Both the position numbers and the translations under genes were made by a program. From Paenibacillaceae bacterium (GTDB taxonomy: Bacteria > Bacillota > Bacilli > Paenibacillales > NBRC-103111): a stretch of DNA of 64,000 nt. Location: contig JAQSYI010000047.1 in assembly GCA_029256185.1 (NCBI GenBank), positions 1-64,000 on the forward strand, written 5' to 3'. Of this stretch, positions 41,594 through 50,563 are shown piece by piece; the first letter of the stretch is position 1, and every line of letters begins with the position of its first letter. The notes below the pieces were generated by a model that was given only the letters and a program-made list of their open reading frames with translations, ran no database searches and had not been told where the DNA came from.

Positions 41594-42751
41594 ATGCGAT
41601 CATTCTGGATTTGGCTGCTGTTTCTGTCGGCGGCCTGGCTGGGCGCCTTGCTCAGCTTGCCTGACGGCCGGGCAGTGCTGCCCTGGCGGCTGGCGGTTAT
41701 CGCCCTGTTCTTTGCACTGTACTTTGCCGCCCCGCTGCTGCGCAAGCATCCGCTCCGGCTGACCGTTGTGTTAAGCGGCGCAGCTGTCATGGCCACGGCT
41801 GCATTATGGCCGGAAGCAGGTCCAGCCGCTCCAACCGGTCAGTCCGGCCTGTACAAGCTGATCTTGTACACCCTGCTGGCCGGAAAAGCGGCTTATCGCC
41901 TGCCGCCTGCTCCCGCCGGCATTGCCGGCCTTGTGATCATGGCCAGCTTGATGGCTCCAGGCCTGTTGGGCTGCTCCTCCCTGCCCTTGCCCTTTCTCAT
42001 CTTGTATACGCTGATTGCGGCAGCAGGCTTGGCTGTATTCAATCAAACGAGGAGGAGTCAGGATGAAATCCGTCTGCGTTATGAGGCGCTGCTCAGTGAA
42101 TACCGCAGCATAAAGCGGCGAAGCATCTCCGATGAGAAGACGGCACGCCAGGAAGAGCGTACACAGATTGCCCGGGATATTCACGATTCGGTCGGACATA
42201 AGCTGACCGCTCTTCTGATGCAGCTGGAGGTGCTCCGGATGGAGGCCGACGGAGAACTTGCCCGCCGGGCGGCTGATCTGAAGGAATTGGCCAAGGAGAG
42301 CCTGGAGGAGACCCGGATTGCGGTCAAATCCTTGAAGCAGCAAGAGACGGGCGGGCTTACGGCGATCCTGAACATGATCCGCAGGCTGGAGGCTGAGCAG
42401 TTTATGCGGGTGCATTTTACAGTGAAGCATGGCGCCTTGTCCGTTCCCCTCTCCGCAGCGCAATCCTTCGCCATCTACCGGGCGGTTCAGGAGGCGCTTA
42501 CCAATGTGATGAAGCATGGCGAGACCCGGGAGGCTGCCGTTACCTTCGAAGCGCCGGGCGGCGGCTTGTTCCGGTTCGAGGTGGCGAACAAGGTGAAGAA
42601 CAGCATGGCAGTCCGCGACGGCTTCGGTCTGCAATCCATGAAGGAACGGATTCGCGATGCCGGGGGAACGCTTACGGCCATTGCCTATTCCGGCTCCTTC
42701 ATCATACGCGGAGAGCTGCCGGTTGAAAGAGAGCAAGGAGGTGCCGGATGA
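41594..42751 (+). CDS. NarL-type sensor histidine kinase (HisKA_3)
   Basis: 385 residues with several N-terminal membrane segments (about 5-148, no obvious extracellular domain), a coiled-coil linker and the HisKA_3 dimerisation motif RDIHDSVGHKL with H197 as the phosphorylated residue, followed by an ATP-binding region with DGFGLQSMKERI. Such kinases (LiaS/DesK/YvfT-like) sense the membrane itself. Start: ATG 41594 after GGGAGG at 6 bases. It overlaps the regulator by 4 bases. Confidence 0.92.
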   Translation: MRSFWIWLLFLSAAWLGALLSLPDGRAVLPWRLAVIALFFALYFAAPLLRKHPLRLTVVLSGAAVMATAALWPEAGPAAPTGQSGLYKLILYTLLAGKAAYRLPPAPAGIAGLVIMASLMAPGLLGCSSLPLPFLILYTLIAAAGLAVFNQTRRSQDEIRLRYEALLSEYRSIKRRSISDEKTARQEERTQIARDIHDSVGHKLTALLMQLEVLRMEADGELARRAADLKELAKESLEETRIAVKSLKQQETGGLTAILNMIRRLEAEQFMRVHFTVKHGALSVPLSAAQSFAIYRAVQEALTNVMKHGETREAAVTFEAPGGGLFRFEVANKVKNSMAVRDGFGLQSMKERIRDAGGTLTAIAYSGSFIIRGELPVEREQGGAG

Positions 42752-43377
42752 TCCGGATTTTACTGGCCGAGGACCAGGTGCTGGTCCGGTCCGGGCTGAA
42801 GATGATGATCGAAACCGACGGAGAGCTGCGCGTCACCGGCGAGGCGGCAACCGGCAAGGAGGCCGTTGCCTTATGCGAGACAAGCTCATTCGAGGTGATA
42901 CTGATGGATGTCCGCATGCCGGAGATGAACGGGCTGGAGGCTACGCGGATTATCCGCTCCCGCTGGCCGCGCAGCAAGGTGCTGATACTCACCACCTTCA
43001 ACGATGACGAGTATGCGGTGGATGCGCTGAAGAGCGGCGCAAGCGGCTACATGCTGAAGAATGCGGAGCCTGCGGAGCTGATCCGCGCCATCCGCAGCTG
43101 CCTGTCCGGAGGCATGGCGCTATCGGATGATGTGGCAGCCAAGGTGATTCCCCGCCTGTTGAAGCCGGAACAGCAGCAGATGCAAGTGTCCCTGACACCC
43201 CGGGAGCTGTCCATTCTCCGGCTGGTAGGCGAAGGCCGCAGCAACCGGGAAATGGCCGAGGAATTGGGACTTTCCATCGGCACCGTGAAGAATCACGTCA
43301 GCCAGATTATCGACAAGCTGGAGCTGAGGGACAGAACACAATTGGCCATTTACGCCATCAGGCACAATCTTGTCTGA
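42748..43377 (+). CDS. NarL/FixJ-type response regulator
   Basis: 209 residues: receiver with phosphoacceptor D54 (LMDVRMP) and LuxR-type helix-turn-helix at about 145-205 (LTPRELSILRLVGEGRSNREMAEELGLSIGTVKNHVSQI). It partners the preceding kinase through an ATGA overlap. Probable targets are the ABC exporter genes 150 bases downstream, by analogy with yvfRSTU-type loci. Confidence 0.95.
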   Translation: MIRILLAEDQVLVRSGLKMMIETDGELRVTGEAATGKEAVALCETSSFEVILMDVRMPEMNGLEATRIIRSRWPRSKVLILTTFNDDEYAVDALKSGASGYMLKNAEPAELIRAIRSCLSGGMALSDDVAAKVIPRLLKPEQQQMQVSLTPRELSILRLVGEGRSNREMAEELGLSIGTVKNHVSQIIDKLELRDRTQLAIYAIRHNLV

Positions 43378-43382
43378 TCCGC

Positions 43383-43416
43383 CCATGACTGCAGTCATGG
43401 TTCTTTATAGAAAGAA
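43383..43416. other. Adjacent palindromes between regulator and ABC genes
   Basis: CCATGACTGCAGTCATGG (43383-43400) is an 18-bp perfect palindrome running into TTCTTT, and TTCTTT-ATAG-AAAGAA (43401-43416) follows directly. The first can act as a terminator of the regulator genes, the second could be an operator or part of a promoter for the exporter. Which applies is not decidable by eye. Confidence 0.55.
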
Positions 43417-43528
43417 TGACGGAGGACAGTGGGTACACTGTCTTTTTCCATATACACTTTATCATGCAGGCGATGGCCCGTCAGCAAGCACAGGTCTGCT
43501 TTCGGACAAAGACAAGGAGGCATAAATC

Positions 43529-44461
43529 ATGCTGGAGACAGTAGAGCTCGGCAAAAGCTTCAAAGGGAATACAGCGGTGGATAACGTCAGTCTGTACCTG
43601 GAGCAAGGAGAATCGGTAGGTCTGATTGGTCCCAACGGAGCGGGAAAGTCAACAACCATTTCCATAATCTCGACTTTATTGCTCCCCACGCATGGGGATG
43701 TGCGCCTGCATGGCAAAAGCGTCATCAAACATCCGCAGCATATCCGCCAGGTGCTGGGGGTAGTTCCCCAGGAAATCGCCCTCTACGAAGAGCTGAGCGC
43801 CTATGAGAATCTGCTGTTCTTCGGCAGGCTCTATAAGCTGAAGCAGCCGTTGCTCGACCGGAAAATTCAGGAGCTGCTGGAGCTGGTCGGCCTGCGCGAC
43901 CGGCAGAAGGAGCAGATCAAAACCTACTCGGGAGGCATGAAGCGTCGTATCAATATCGCCGCGGCGCTCTTGCATGACCCGCAGCTGGTCATCATGGATG
44001 AACCCACTGTGGGAATCGACCCCCAGTCCCGCAGCCACATTCTGGAAACCGTCAGGCTGTTGAACCGGGAAAAAGGAACAACCGTTCTCTACACAAGCCA
44101 TTACATGGAGGAAGTGGAGCAGCTGTGCGACCGCATGTACATCATGGACCACGGCAAGGTCATCGCATCGGGCACCAAGGAGGAGCTGGCCCGCATCCTG
44201 AGCAATGAGGATACGATTTCGCTGCAGCTTGATGTCAATAAAGCGGCATTGACCGAGGAAATTAGCAGGATGGAGCCGGTCAGGCAGGTGGAGGAGACCA
44301 AGCAGGGACTGAAGCTGATCGTGGACAGACAGAGCCGGATCTTAAGCGGCGTTGTGCAATGCGCGGAGAGGCATGGCGTGCAGCTGATCAGCATGAATGT
44401 GCATACGCCCAGCCTGGAGGATGTGTTCCTGCATTTGACCGGAAGGACCCTGCGGGATTAA
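43529..44461 (+). CDS. ABC transporter ATP-binding protein
   Basis: 310 residues with Walker A GPNGAGKST (34-42), signature YSGGM (133-137), Walker B LVIMDEP (153-159) and the C-terminal accessory region of exporter-type (CcmA/DrrA-like) ATPases. AAGGAGG lies 7-8 bases upstream of the ATG. It drives the two ABC-2 permeases encoded next. It probably exports an antimicrobial peptide, lipid or signal; the cargo is unknown. Confidence 0.94.
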   Translation: MLETVELGKSFKGNTAVDNVSLYLEQGESVGLIGPNGAGKSTTISIISTLLLPTHGDVRLHGKSVIKHPQHIRQVLGVVPQEIALYEELSAYENLLFFGRLYKLKQPLLDRKIQELLELVGLRDRQKEQIKTYSGGMKRRINIAAALLHDPQLVIMDEPTVGIDPQSRSHILETVRLLNREKGTTVLYTSHYMEEVEQLCDRMYIMDHGKVIASGTKEELARILSNEDTISLQLDVNKAALTEEISRMEPVRQVEETKQGLKLIVDRQSRILSGVVQCAERHGVQLISMNVHTPSLEDVFLHLTGRTLRD

Positions 44462-44567
44462 ATCGCATACGCGTACTGAAAACTCTTGCTTGGCTCCCCG
44501 CCCAAGCACCCGAATAAGCTTCGGAGGTTCGCGCCGCTTGGGCGGGATAAATGGAGGAGGAATGTGT

Positions 44568-45839
44568 GTGGGAGCCTTTCTGAGAAAGGATGTCCTGGTA
44601 TATTGGCGGGACCGCCGGGAAAATATCATCTCCCTTGTGGTGCCGCTGATCCTGATCGTTATCCTGGGGCTGGTGCTGCCCGGATGGATTGAGAATCCCG
44701 CGGCTGCCCTGCAGCTGAAGGCGGCATATGTGGTCAAGGATGACGGAAACGCAGGACTGGACCAGTTTCAGTCCTCACTGGCCGGGAAAGGGATGAAGGA
44801 GTCCGAGGCTGCTGTGCTGGCCGAACTGGCAGAGCGGCACCAGCCCGCCCGGCTCCTGCGGGAGCTGCTCGGGGGCGAGCAGCTGTCCGGAGTGGTGCAG
44901 CTTGCGGAGATGGATGAAGAGCAGGCGCTGCAGCAGCTTGCGGCCAAAGAAATTCAGGCAGTCATAACGCTGCCTGAGGGCTTCACGCTTAATGCGCTGA
45001 ACCGGATGCTGCTTGGCGAAGGAACAGGAGCTGCCATCCTGCTCACAGCCGACAAGCCCTCTGTGGAGGTTGGCGCTTTGCAGGGAATCATCAACGGCTT
45101 TGCCCGCCAGCTCAATACCGGCATGGCGATTATACAGGCTACACCCGGCAGGACGGAAGCAATGCCAGCCGAAGCGGCTTTACCGCCTACCGGCGGTCTG
45201 GAGCGAATCGAAGGCGTGCGGGCAATCTCCTCCTTCCAATACTTCACCCTGTCTATTGGAGTGATGTTCGCCATGTACGTGGCAGCTGCAATCGCCTACA
45301 AGGCGGTTGCAGAGAAGCGGCAGCATATTCTTCAGCGGATTCAGCTGTCGGGCAGCCATCCGTTCTCCTTCCTCTGGGGAAAAATCGGTTCAACGCTGGT
45401 CATGGCCCTGACGCAGCTGACATGCGTTATTGGCATCTGCCATTTTCTTCTCGGATTGTTTCCCGGCTTCCCGCTGCAATTCTGGCTGGGTCTTGTTTTA
45501 CTGACGTTCACGGCGGGCTTGTTCATTGCTGCCATGTCCGCCCTGTTCACTTCATTTATGTTCCGTATCAATCCCGATGCAGCCAATGCCGTCATTCATA
45601 CCCTTCTTATCATAATCGGGATAGTGGGCGGCAATTTTGTGCCGGTATACGCCTTGCCCCACAGCGTTCAACAGCTATGGGAATGGACGCCCAACGGGCT
45701 GTGGCTGTCCACAGTGATCCAGTGGATTCAGCAGGAATCCTGGACGGTGGCGGTACAGGGAATGCTCGGACTGGCATTGTTCGCAGCAGCGGCTGTGGCG
45801 CTCAGTATCTGGATTTTTCCCAAAAGGGGGCGTGCCTAG
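44568..45839 (+). CDS. ABC-2 type permease, first
   Basis: About 423 residues: one N-terminal membrane segment (ISLVVPLILIVILGLVLPG), a large extracytoplasmic domain of about 200 residues, then five more segments from about 245. The architecture is that of DrrB/NatB-like ABC2_membrane_3 permeases. The start is GTG at 44568 after GGAGGA (6 bases), or ATG at 44562 which would add two residues. It ends directly at the next gene's ATG. Confidence 0.9.
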   Translation: MGAFLRKDVLVYWRDRRENIISLVVPLILIVILGLVLPGWIENPAAALQLKAAYVVKDDGNAGLDQFQSSLAGKGMKESEAAVLAELAERHQPARLLRELLGGEQLSGVVQLAEMDEEQALQQLAAKEIQAVITLPEGFTLNALNRMLLGEGTGAAILLTADKPSVEVGALQGIINGFARQLNTGMAIIQATPGRTEAMPAEAALPPTGGLERIEGVRAISSFQYFTLSIGVMFAMYVAAAIAYKAVAEKRQHILQRIQLSGSHPFSFLWGKIGSTLVMALTQLTCVIGICHFLLGLFPGFPLQFWLGLVLLTFTAGLFIAAMSALFTSFMFRINPDAANAVIHTLLIIIGIVGGNFVPVYALPHSVQQLWEWTPNGLWLSTVIQWIQQESWTVAVQGMLGLALFAAAAVALSIWIFPKRGRA

Positions 45840-46943
45840 ATGTGGACCGTGTTTCTGGCCCAATGGATGAAGGAGAAGCGCTCTCCGTTCATGGTGCTGA
45901 TCTTCTGCGGCATCAGTATTCTGGCTACCCTGATGTTCGGCAGCAATATGAACAGTCAGATGAAGATCGGCGTGTTTCCGGCAGAGGGGGTAACAAGGGA
46001 GGAATCCGCGGGCTGGCTGAAACGGCTTAATGAGAACGGCTCCTTTCACTTCCAACTGCAGGACGAAGAGCAGGCTCTGGCCGATGTCCGCCAGGGGCGG
46101 TCGGCTGTGGCGGTCAGGCTGCTCCGTGACGATTACCGGCTGATCTCGGCAATGGAGAACATTAACGTTGATTTCGTGCGGCAGCATGTCCAGACGGTTT
46201 ATACCGAGGAGTTCACCGTCAGGGCGGCTGTGAGCCACGCAGACCAGGAGACGCTTTTCCGCGAAAGAATGGCATTGTTTCTGGAGCAGCCTCCGCTTGC
46301 CGTACAGACCTCCACCCCATCGGGCGGTGAGCTTAAGAGCTATGATATGGGCTTGCAGCTGTTGTTCGGATTCTCTCTGTTCCTGGTTATCTTCACTGTG
46401 GGCTTCAAGGTGAACGCGGTCACGGCCGAGAAGGTATCCGGCATCTGGAACCGGGTGATCCTGTCTCCGGTGACCAAGCTCCAAATGTATATGGGCCATT
46501 TGATATACAGCTCCCTTATTGGAATTTTCCAGTTAGCCGTCATCTTTACTATCTTCAGATACGGCTTCGGCTACCATCTCGGCGGCAGCCTCGGCATGCT
46601 GGCTGTCATTATAGGCGCTTATATCATGGCAATCGTGGCCATGAGCATGCTGTTTACCGGATTGTTGAATACTCCGGAGCAGTTTGCGGCGATCTTTACC
46701 TCCGTTGTGCCGATTATGCCCCTCGTGAGCGGCATATATATGCCTCCTGGCACCATTACCAATAGCTTCCTGCTGTTTCTTGGCCAGCTTCTGCCGCTGC
46801 AGCACGCTATGGATGCGCTGATCGGCACCGCAGTGTATCAGCAGGGCTGGACGGATATATGGCTTCCTATGGCCAAGCTGCTGCTGATGAGCGTCATCTT
46901 CTTCGGAATCGGCGTCAACCTGGTGGAACGGCGGAAGGGGTGA
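45840..46943 (+). CDS. ABC-2 type permease, second
   Basis: 367 residues with the same plan as its neighbour: one early membrane segment, an extracytoplasmic domain (about 40-165), and five segments from about 170, the last two near 300 and 345. The ATG follows the previous stop directly (TAGATG), implying translational coupling. With its neighbours it forms a heterodimeric exporter. Confidence 0.92.
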   Translation: MWTVFLAQWMKEKRSPFMVLIFCGISILATLMFGSNMNSQMKIGVFPAEGVTREESAGWLKRLNENGSFHFQLQDEEQALADVRQGRSAVAVRLLRDDYRLISAMENINVDFVRQHVQTVYTEEFTVRAAVSHADQETLFRERMALFLEQPPLAVQTSTPSGGELKSYDMGLQLLFGFSLFLVIFTVGFKVNAVTAEKVSGIWNRVILSPVTKLQMYMGHLIYSSLIGIFQLAVIFTIFRYGFGYHLGGSLGMLAVIIGAYIMAIVAMSMLFTGLLNTPEQFAAIFTSVVPIMPLVSGIYMPPGTITNSFLLFLGQLLPLQHAMDALIGTAVYQQGWTDIWLPMAKLLLMSVIFFGIGVNLVERRKG

Positions 46944-47034
46944 CGGGAGAGCGGTCAACCAGTTCGTATGATTGGGCTTAATCCCGCATTGATGGTATAG
47001 TGGAGTTACAAGTCATTTGCCGGAGGGGTGTCTT

Positions 47035-47889
47035 ATGTTTTTTCAACGGCTCTTCCCGCCTCCTGTGCTGAGCCCTTACATTGAGAGCTTTCTTGTACAG
47101 GAAGACTTTAACCCGACCAATTATGCGAACCGCAATTCCGTCAAGGTCCTGCCTACCTCCATGACTGTAATTGGCATTCAATATGGAGAGCCTATGAGAA
47201 GATTGGAGAACCGTATAGCTTACGAGATGGGAGTAAGCGGCATAACCGGCATGCAATCCACCGTGAAGGAATATGTCAGCACAGGTGCCATCGGTACGCT
47301 CATCATTCAATTCAAGCCCGGTGGCTTGTCCCAGTTTACAAAGTATCCGATTCATGAGTTTAAGAACGCGAATGTGCCGCTGGAGCTGGTATTCCCTGCG
47401 AGAAGTGTTCATGAGATGGAAGAAAGACTGGCCTGCGCGGGCGCCGCCGCGGAACGCGTGGGCGTTGTTCAACAATTCCTTGTATCCCTGTTGAGGGACA
47501 AGGAGGAAGAACAGCCGGTCTTGCTGGCGGCGCGGCATATCATGACCCGCCATGGCGCGGTATCGGTTGAGGGGCTGGCCGCACAATTGTATATGAGCAA
47601 GCGCACCTTGGAACGCAAGTTTAACGCGCTGGTCGGCGCTTCCCCCAAAATGTACGCAAGCATCATCCGGTTTCAGCATGCGATTGCCCTTCGCAGCAAC
47701 GGCTGTGACTACCTGGATATTGTCCATGCCTGCGGCTATGCGGACCAGGCCCATTTCGCCAAGGATTTCCGGGCGTTTGCAGGATGTACCCCGGAGCAAT
47801 TCTTCCACAGTGAATTCCAACCGGAGTTAAAAAAGGTATTTAACAAGACCGAAGCTCCCTCCGGCCTGAATCAGAGTATGTACTATTAA
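47035..47889 (+). CDS. AraC-family regulator (AraC_binding-type)
   Basis: 284 residues with an unusual N-terminal domain (FFQRLFPPPVLSPYIESFLVQEDF) of the kind seen in transcriptional activators with a DUF6597-like sensor, and a C-terminal AraC helix-turn-helix (about 180-270, HACGYADQAHFAKDFRAFAGCTPEQFF). Start: ATG 47035 after GGAGGGG at about 6 bases; a TTG at 47017 lacks a site. It precedes the dehalogenase gene, which is separated by a terminator. The target is unknown. Confidence 0.88.
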   Translation: MFFQRLFPPPVLSPYIESFLVQEDFNPTNYANRNSVKVLPTSMTVIGIQYGEPMRRLENRIAYEMGVSGITGMQSTVKEYVSTGAIGTLIIQFKPGGLSQFTKYPIHEFKNANVPLELVFPARSVHEMEERLACAGAAAERVGVVQQFLVSLLRDKEEEQPVLLAARHIMTRHGAVSVEGLAAQLYMSKRTLERKFNALVGASPKMYASIIRFQHAIALRSNGCDYLDIVHACGYADQAHFAKDFRAFAGCTPEQFFHSEFQPELKKVFNKTEAPSGLNQSMYY

Positions 47890-47896
47890 CAGCGCA

Positions 47897-47937
47897 GGCT
47901 TTCCCGGTTCAGCATTTACCGGGGAAGCCTTTTTTTG
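47897..47937 (+). terminator. Terminator of AraC-family gene
   Basis: An 11-bp stem with one G-U pair (GGCTTTCCCGG / CCGGGGAAGCC) is followed directly by eight T. Confidence 0.88.
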
Positions 47938-48062
47938 GCGGAGACGGCCGCTCATGCATTTGTTTACACACCACCTTGTCGCATTTTTACAATGAGCCGC
48001 CGTGGATACAATGATAAAATCGGGATATAGACCAATACTCTAAAAAAGGAGCTGGATTGCAA

Positions 48063-48989
48063 ATGTCCACCTTTGAAACGAAGCCGGTCGGCAAGGAATA
48101 TCCGTTCAACGCCCGCTACATCACCGTTAACCATCACCGCATGCACTACATTGACCAAGGAACCGGCGATCCTGTTGTCTTCCTGCATGGCAATCCCACC
48201 TGGTCGTATATCTTCCGCAATATCATACCCTATGCCGAGCCTTCCAACCGCTGTATTGCAGTGGATTTGATCGGAATGGGCCGCTCGGATAAGCCGGACA
48301 TTGGCTACACCTTCCTGGAGCATGTGGATTATGTGACACGTTTTATTGAGACGCTGGGTCTTGATAACATCGTACTGGTAGGACATGACTGGGGAGCGGC
48401 CATTGGCTTGCAATATGCGTTGCATCATCCTGGCAAGATAAGGGCTGTCGCCATGATCGAACCGCAGGCCTTGTATCCCAATAACACATGGTCAGACTTC
48501 TCTCCGCCGGAAGCCAGGGAACTATTTCAGACGCTGCGTGATCCGGACAAGGGTTGGCCGTTTATGAGGGACAACAGCGTATTCATCGAGGGTATGACAA
48601 CCACAATTGTCAACCGGCCGATTGCGCCGGAGGAGCACGGGCAGTACCGGGAGCCCTTCCGCAGCCCGGAGAACCGGAAGCCCATGTGGGTGTTCCCTAA
48701 CCAAATTCCCATTGAAGGCAGCCCAACTGAGGTGATAGAGGCTGTGGAAGCACGCAATGCCTGGTTTACGGCTTCCCCCATCCCGAAGCTGCTCTTCTAT
48801 GCAACCCCAGGCTGCACGGTTCGGAAGCCGCAGCTCGACTGGTGCCGGTCACACCTGCATAACCTCACCCTATCCCATATCGGGAACGGCTTTCATTATC
48901 TGCCGGAGGAGAATCCCCATGCTATTGGCCGGGAGCTGCAGCGCTGGCTGGATGAGATTAATGGAATTCATAGACCATCGGGAGAATAA
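48063..48989 (+). CDS. Haloalkane dehalogenase-like alpha/beta hydrolase
   Basis: 308 residues of the HLD family. It has the oxyanion/halide motif HGNPTWSYIFRNI (about 42-54) with N44 and W47, nucleophile D109 followed by W110 (VGHDWG), a possible acid E near 135 (MIEPQA) and the base H near 278 (GNGFHYLPEENP). These are the residues of true dehalogenases rather than generic hydrolases. The natural substrate is unknown. Start uncertain: ATG 48063 has AAGGAG 11 bases upstream; TTG 48057 is 5 bases from it. Confidence 0.88.
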   Translation: MSTFETKPVGKEYPFNARYITVNHHRMHYIDQGTGDPVVFLHGNPTWSYIFRNIIPYAEPSNRCIAVDLIGMGRSDKPDIGYTFLEHVDYVTRFIETLGLDNIVLVGHDWGAAIGLQYALHHPGKIRAVAMIEPQALYPNNTWSDFSPPEARELFQTLRDPDKGWPFMRDNSVFIEGMTTTIVNRPIAPEEHGQYREPFRSPENRKPMWVFPNQIPIEGSPTEVIEAVEARNAWFTASPIPKLLFYATPGCTVRKPQLDWCRSHLHNLTLSHIGNGFHYLPEENPHAIGRELQRWLDEINGIHRPSGE

Positions 48990-49129
48990 CGACTTGTTCA
49001 CAGGACAAAAGACTGCCCCCTTCCGGGAATACTTGAAATTAATGGTTCATCCATGTAACGTTAAGGTTAAGAAAAATATCCATCATGAGGATGGGGAAGA
49101 TTACCTTTTGGAAAAGGGGAGCGGCCCAT

Positions 49130-50521
49130 ATGGACGCAATCACGCCGGAACAGATTAGACAATGGCTGGAAGAGCATAAGCAATTATTTTACAGCGGCCG
49201 AACCAGAACCCGCGCCTTCCGGGAGCGGCAGCTGCTGACGCTCCGCAATGCTGTGCAGCGCCATGAAGAGGAGCTTCTGGCCGCTTTGCGCGCTGACCTG
49301 GGGAAGAGTGCGTTTGAAGGATATGCCACAGAAGTGGGCTTTGTCCTGAGCAGTCTGACCTACTCCCTCAAGCGCCTCAAGCGGTGGATGAAGCCCCGCG
49401 GGGTGAAAACTCCCTTGTTCCTGCTTCCGGCGAGAAGCCGGATTGTTCCCGAGCCTTACGGGACCGTGCTGATTGTCGGACCGTTCAACTATCCGGTGCA
49501 GCTGCTGTTGGAGCCGTTGATCGGTGCGATTGCAGCAGGCAATTGTGCGGTGCTGAAGCCGTCCGAGCATACACCGGCGGTTAGCGCTGTAATCCGGCGC
49601 ATCGTGGAGGAAAGCTTCGAGCCCGCCTACATTCGGGTAGTGGAAGGGGAAAAGGAGGTGGTAAGCGCCCTGATTCATGCGCCCTTCGATTACATCTTCT
49701 TCACAGGGAGCGTACCTACGGGCAAGATCGTGATGGAGGCGGCCGCAAAGAATCTGACTCCCGTCACCCTGGAGTTGGGTGGCAAGAGCCCTGTGATTGT
49801 GGAGCGCAGCGCCAATCTGGAGCTGGCGGCAGAGCGGATCATCTGGGGAAAGCTGACCAATGCGGGGCAGACCTGCATTGCGCCGGACTATGTTCTGGTC
49901 CATCAAGACATCAAGGGTGCGCTGATCGGCTGCATGAAGAAGGCCATCGTGGCTTTTTACGGGGCCGATGCCCGGTTGAGCGAAGATTACGGGAGGATTG
50001 TCAACGACAAGCAGTTCCTGCGGCTCTCCAGCATCATCAGCCGGGACCGGGACCGGATTGTATATGGGGGCGCATCCGTGCAGGAGGAACGATATATCGA
50101 GCCGACTCTGCTCGCCGGTGTCACCTGGCAGGACGCCAGCATGGAGGACGAGATTTTTGGGCCGCTCCTGCCTATTCTCGGTTACGACAGACTGGAGGAG
50201 GCCGTCCACGCCGTCAGACAACGGCCCAAGCCGCTGGCGCTGTACCTGTTCACGGAAAACAAGGATGTGGAGCGGACTGTGCTGGAGCAGCTTTCCTTCG
50301 GAGGCGGCTGCATCAATGACACGATCTACCACGTGGCCAGCCCCTTCCTGCCCTTTGGCGGAGTGGGTCCTTCCGGGATAGGCGCTTATCACGGCAAGGC
50401 CAGCTTCGACACCTTCACCCACCGCAAGAGCATCCTGAAGCGCAGCACGCGGATACAGCTGAAGCTGGCCCTGCCTCCTTACGGGGACAAGCTGCGCCTG
50501 ATCCGCAGGGTGCTGAAGTAG
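49130..50521 (+). CDS. Aldehyde dehydrogenase, class 3 type
   Basis: 463 residues. Catalytic C249 (NAGQTCIAPDYVL) and E215 (LELGGKSP), NAD(P)-binding GPFNYPVQL and TGSVPTGK, C-terminal PFLPFGGVGPSGIGAYHG. The short length and Bacillus YwdH-like motifs place it in the class 3/fatty-aldehyde group. Start: ATG 49130 after GGGGAG at 9 bases; the frame extends 15 codons upstream without a site. It may remove aldehydes formed by the dehalogenase (alcohol to aldehyde to acid), a pathway guess from adjacency only. Confidence 0.93.
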   Translation: MDAITPEQIRQWLEEHKQLFYSGRTRTRAFRERQLLTLRNAVQRHEEELLAALRADLGKSAFEGYATEVGFVLSSLTYSLKRLKRWMKPRGVKTPLFLLPARSRIVPEPYGTVLIVGPFNYPVQLLLEPLIGAIAAGNCAVLKPSEHTPAVSAVIRRIVEESFEPAYIRVVEGEKEVVSALIHAPFDYIFFTGSVPTGKIVMEAAAKNLTPVTLELGGKSPVIVERSANLELAAERIIWGKLTNAGQTCIAPDYVLVHQDIKGALIGCMKKAIVAFYGADARLSEDYGRIVNDKQFLRLSSIISRDRDRIVYGGASVQEERYIEPTLLAGVTWQDASMEDEIFGPLLPILGYDRLEEAVHAVRQRPKPLALYLFTENKDVERTVLEQLSFGGGCINDTIYHVASPFLPFGGVGPSGIGAYHGKASFDTFTHRKSILKRSTRIQLKLALPPYGDKLRLIRRVLK

Positions 50522-50563
50522 GGGGGCTTTGCGCCGCGGAGCCATTTGATCATACAAGCCATT

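Noticed and set aside
49184..50557. A 457-codon minus-strand frame opposite the aldehyde dehydrogenase
   Set aside because: The dehydrogenase motifs on the plus strand are complete; the other is a GC-rich shadow.
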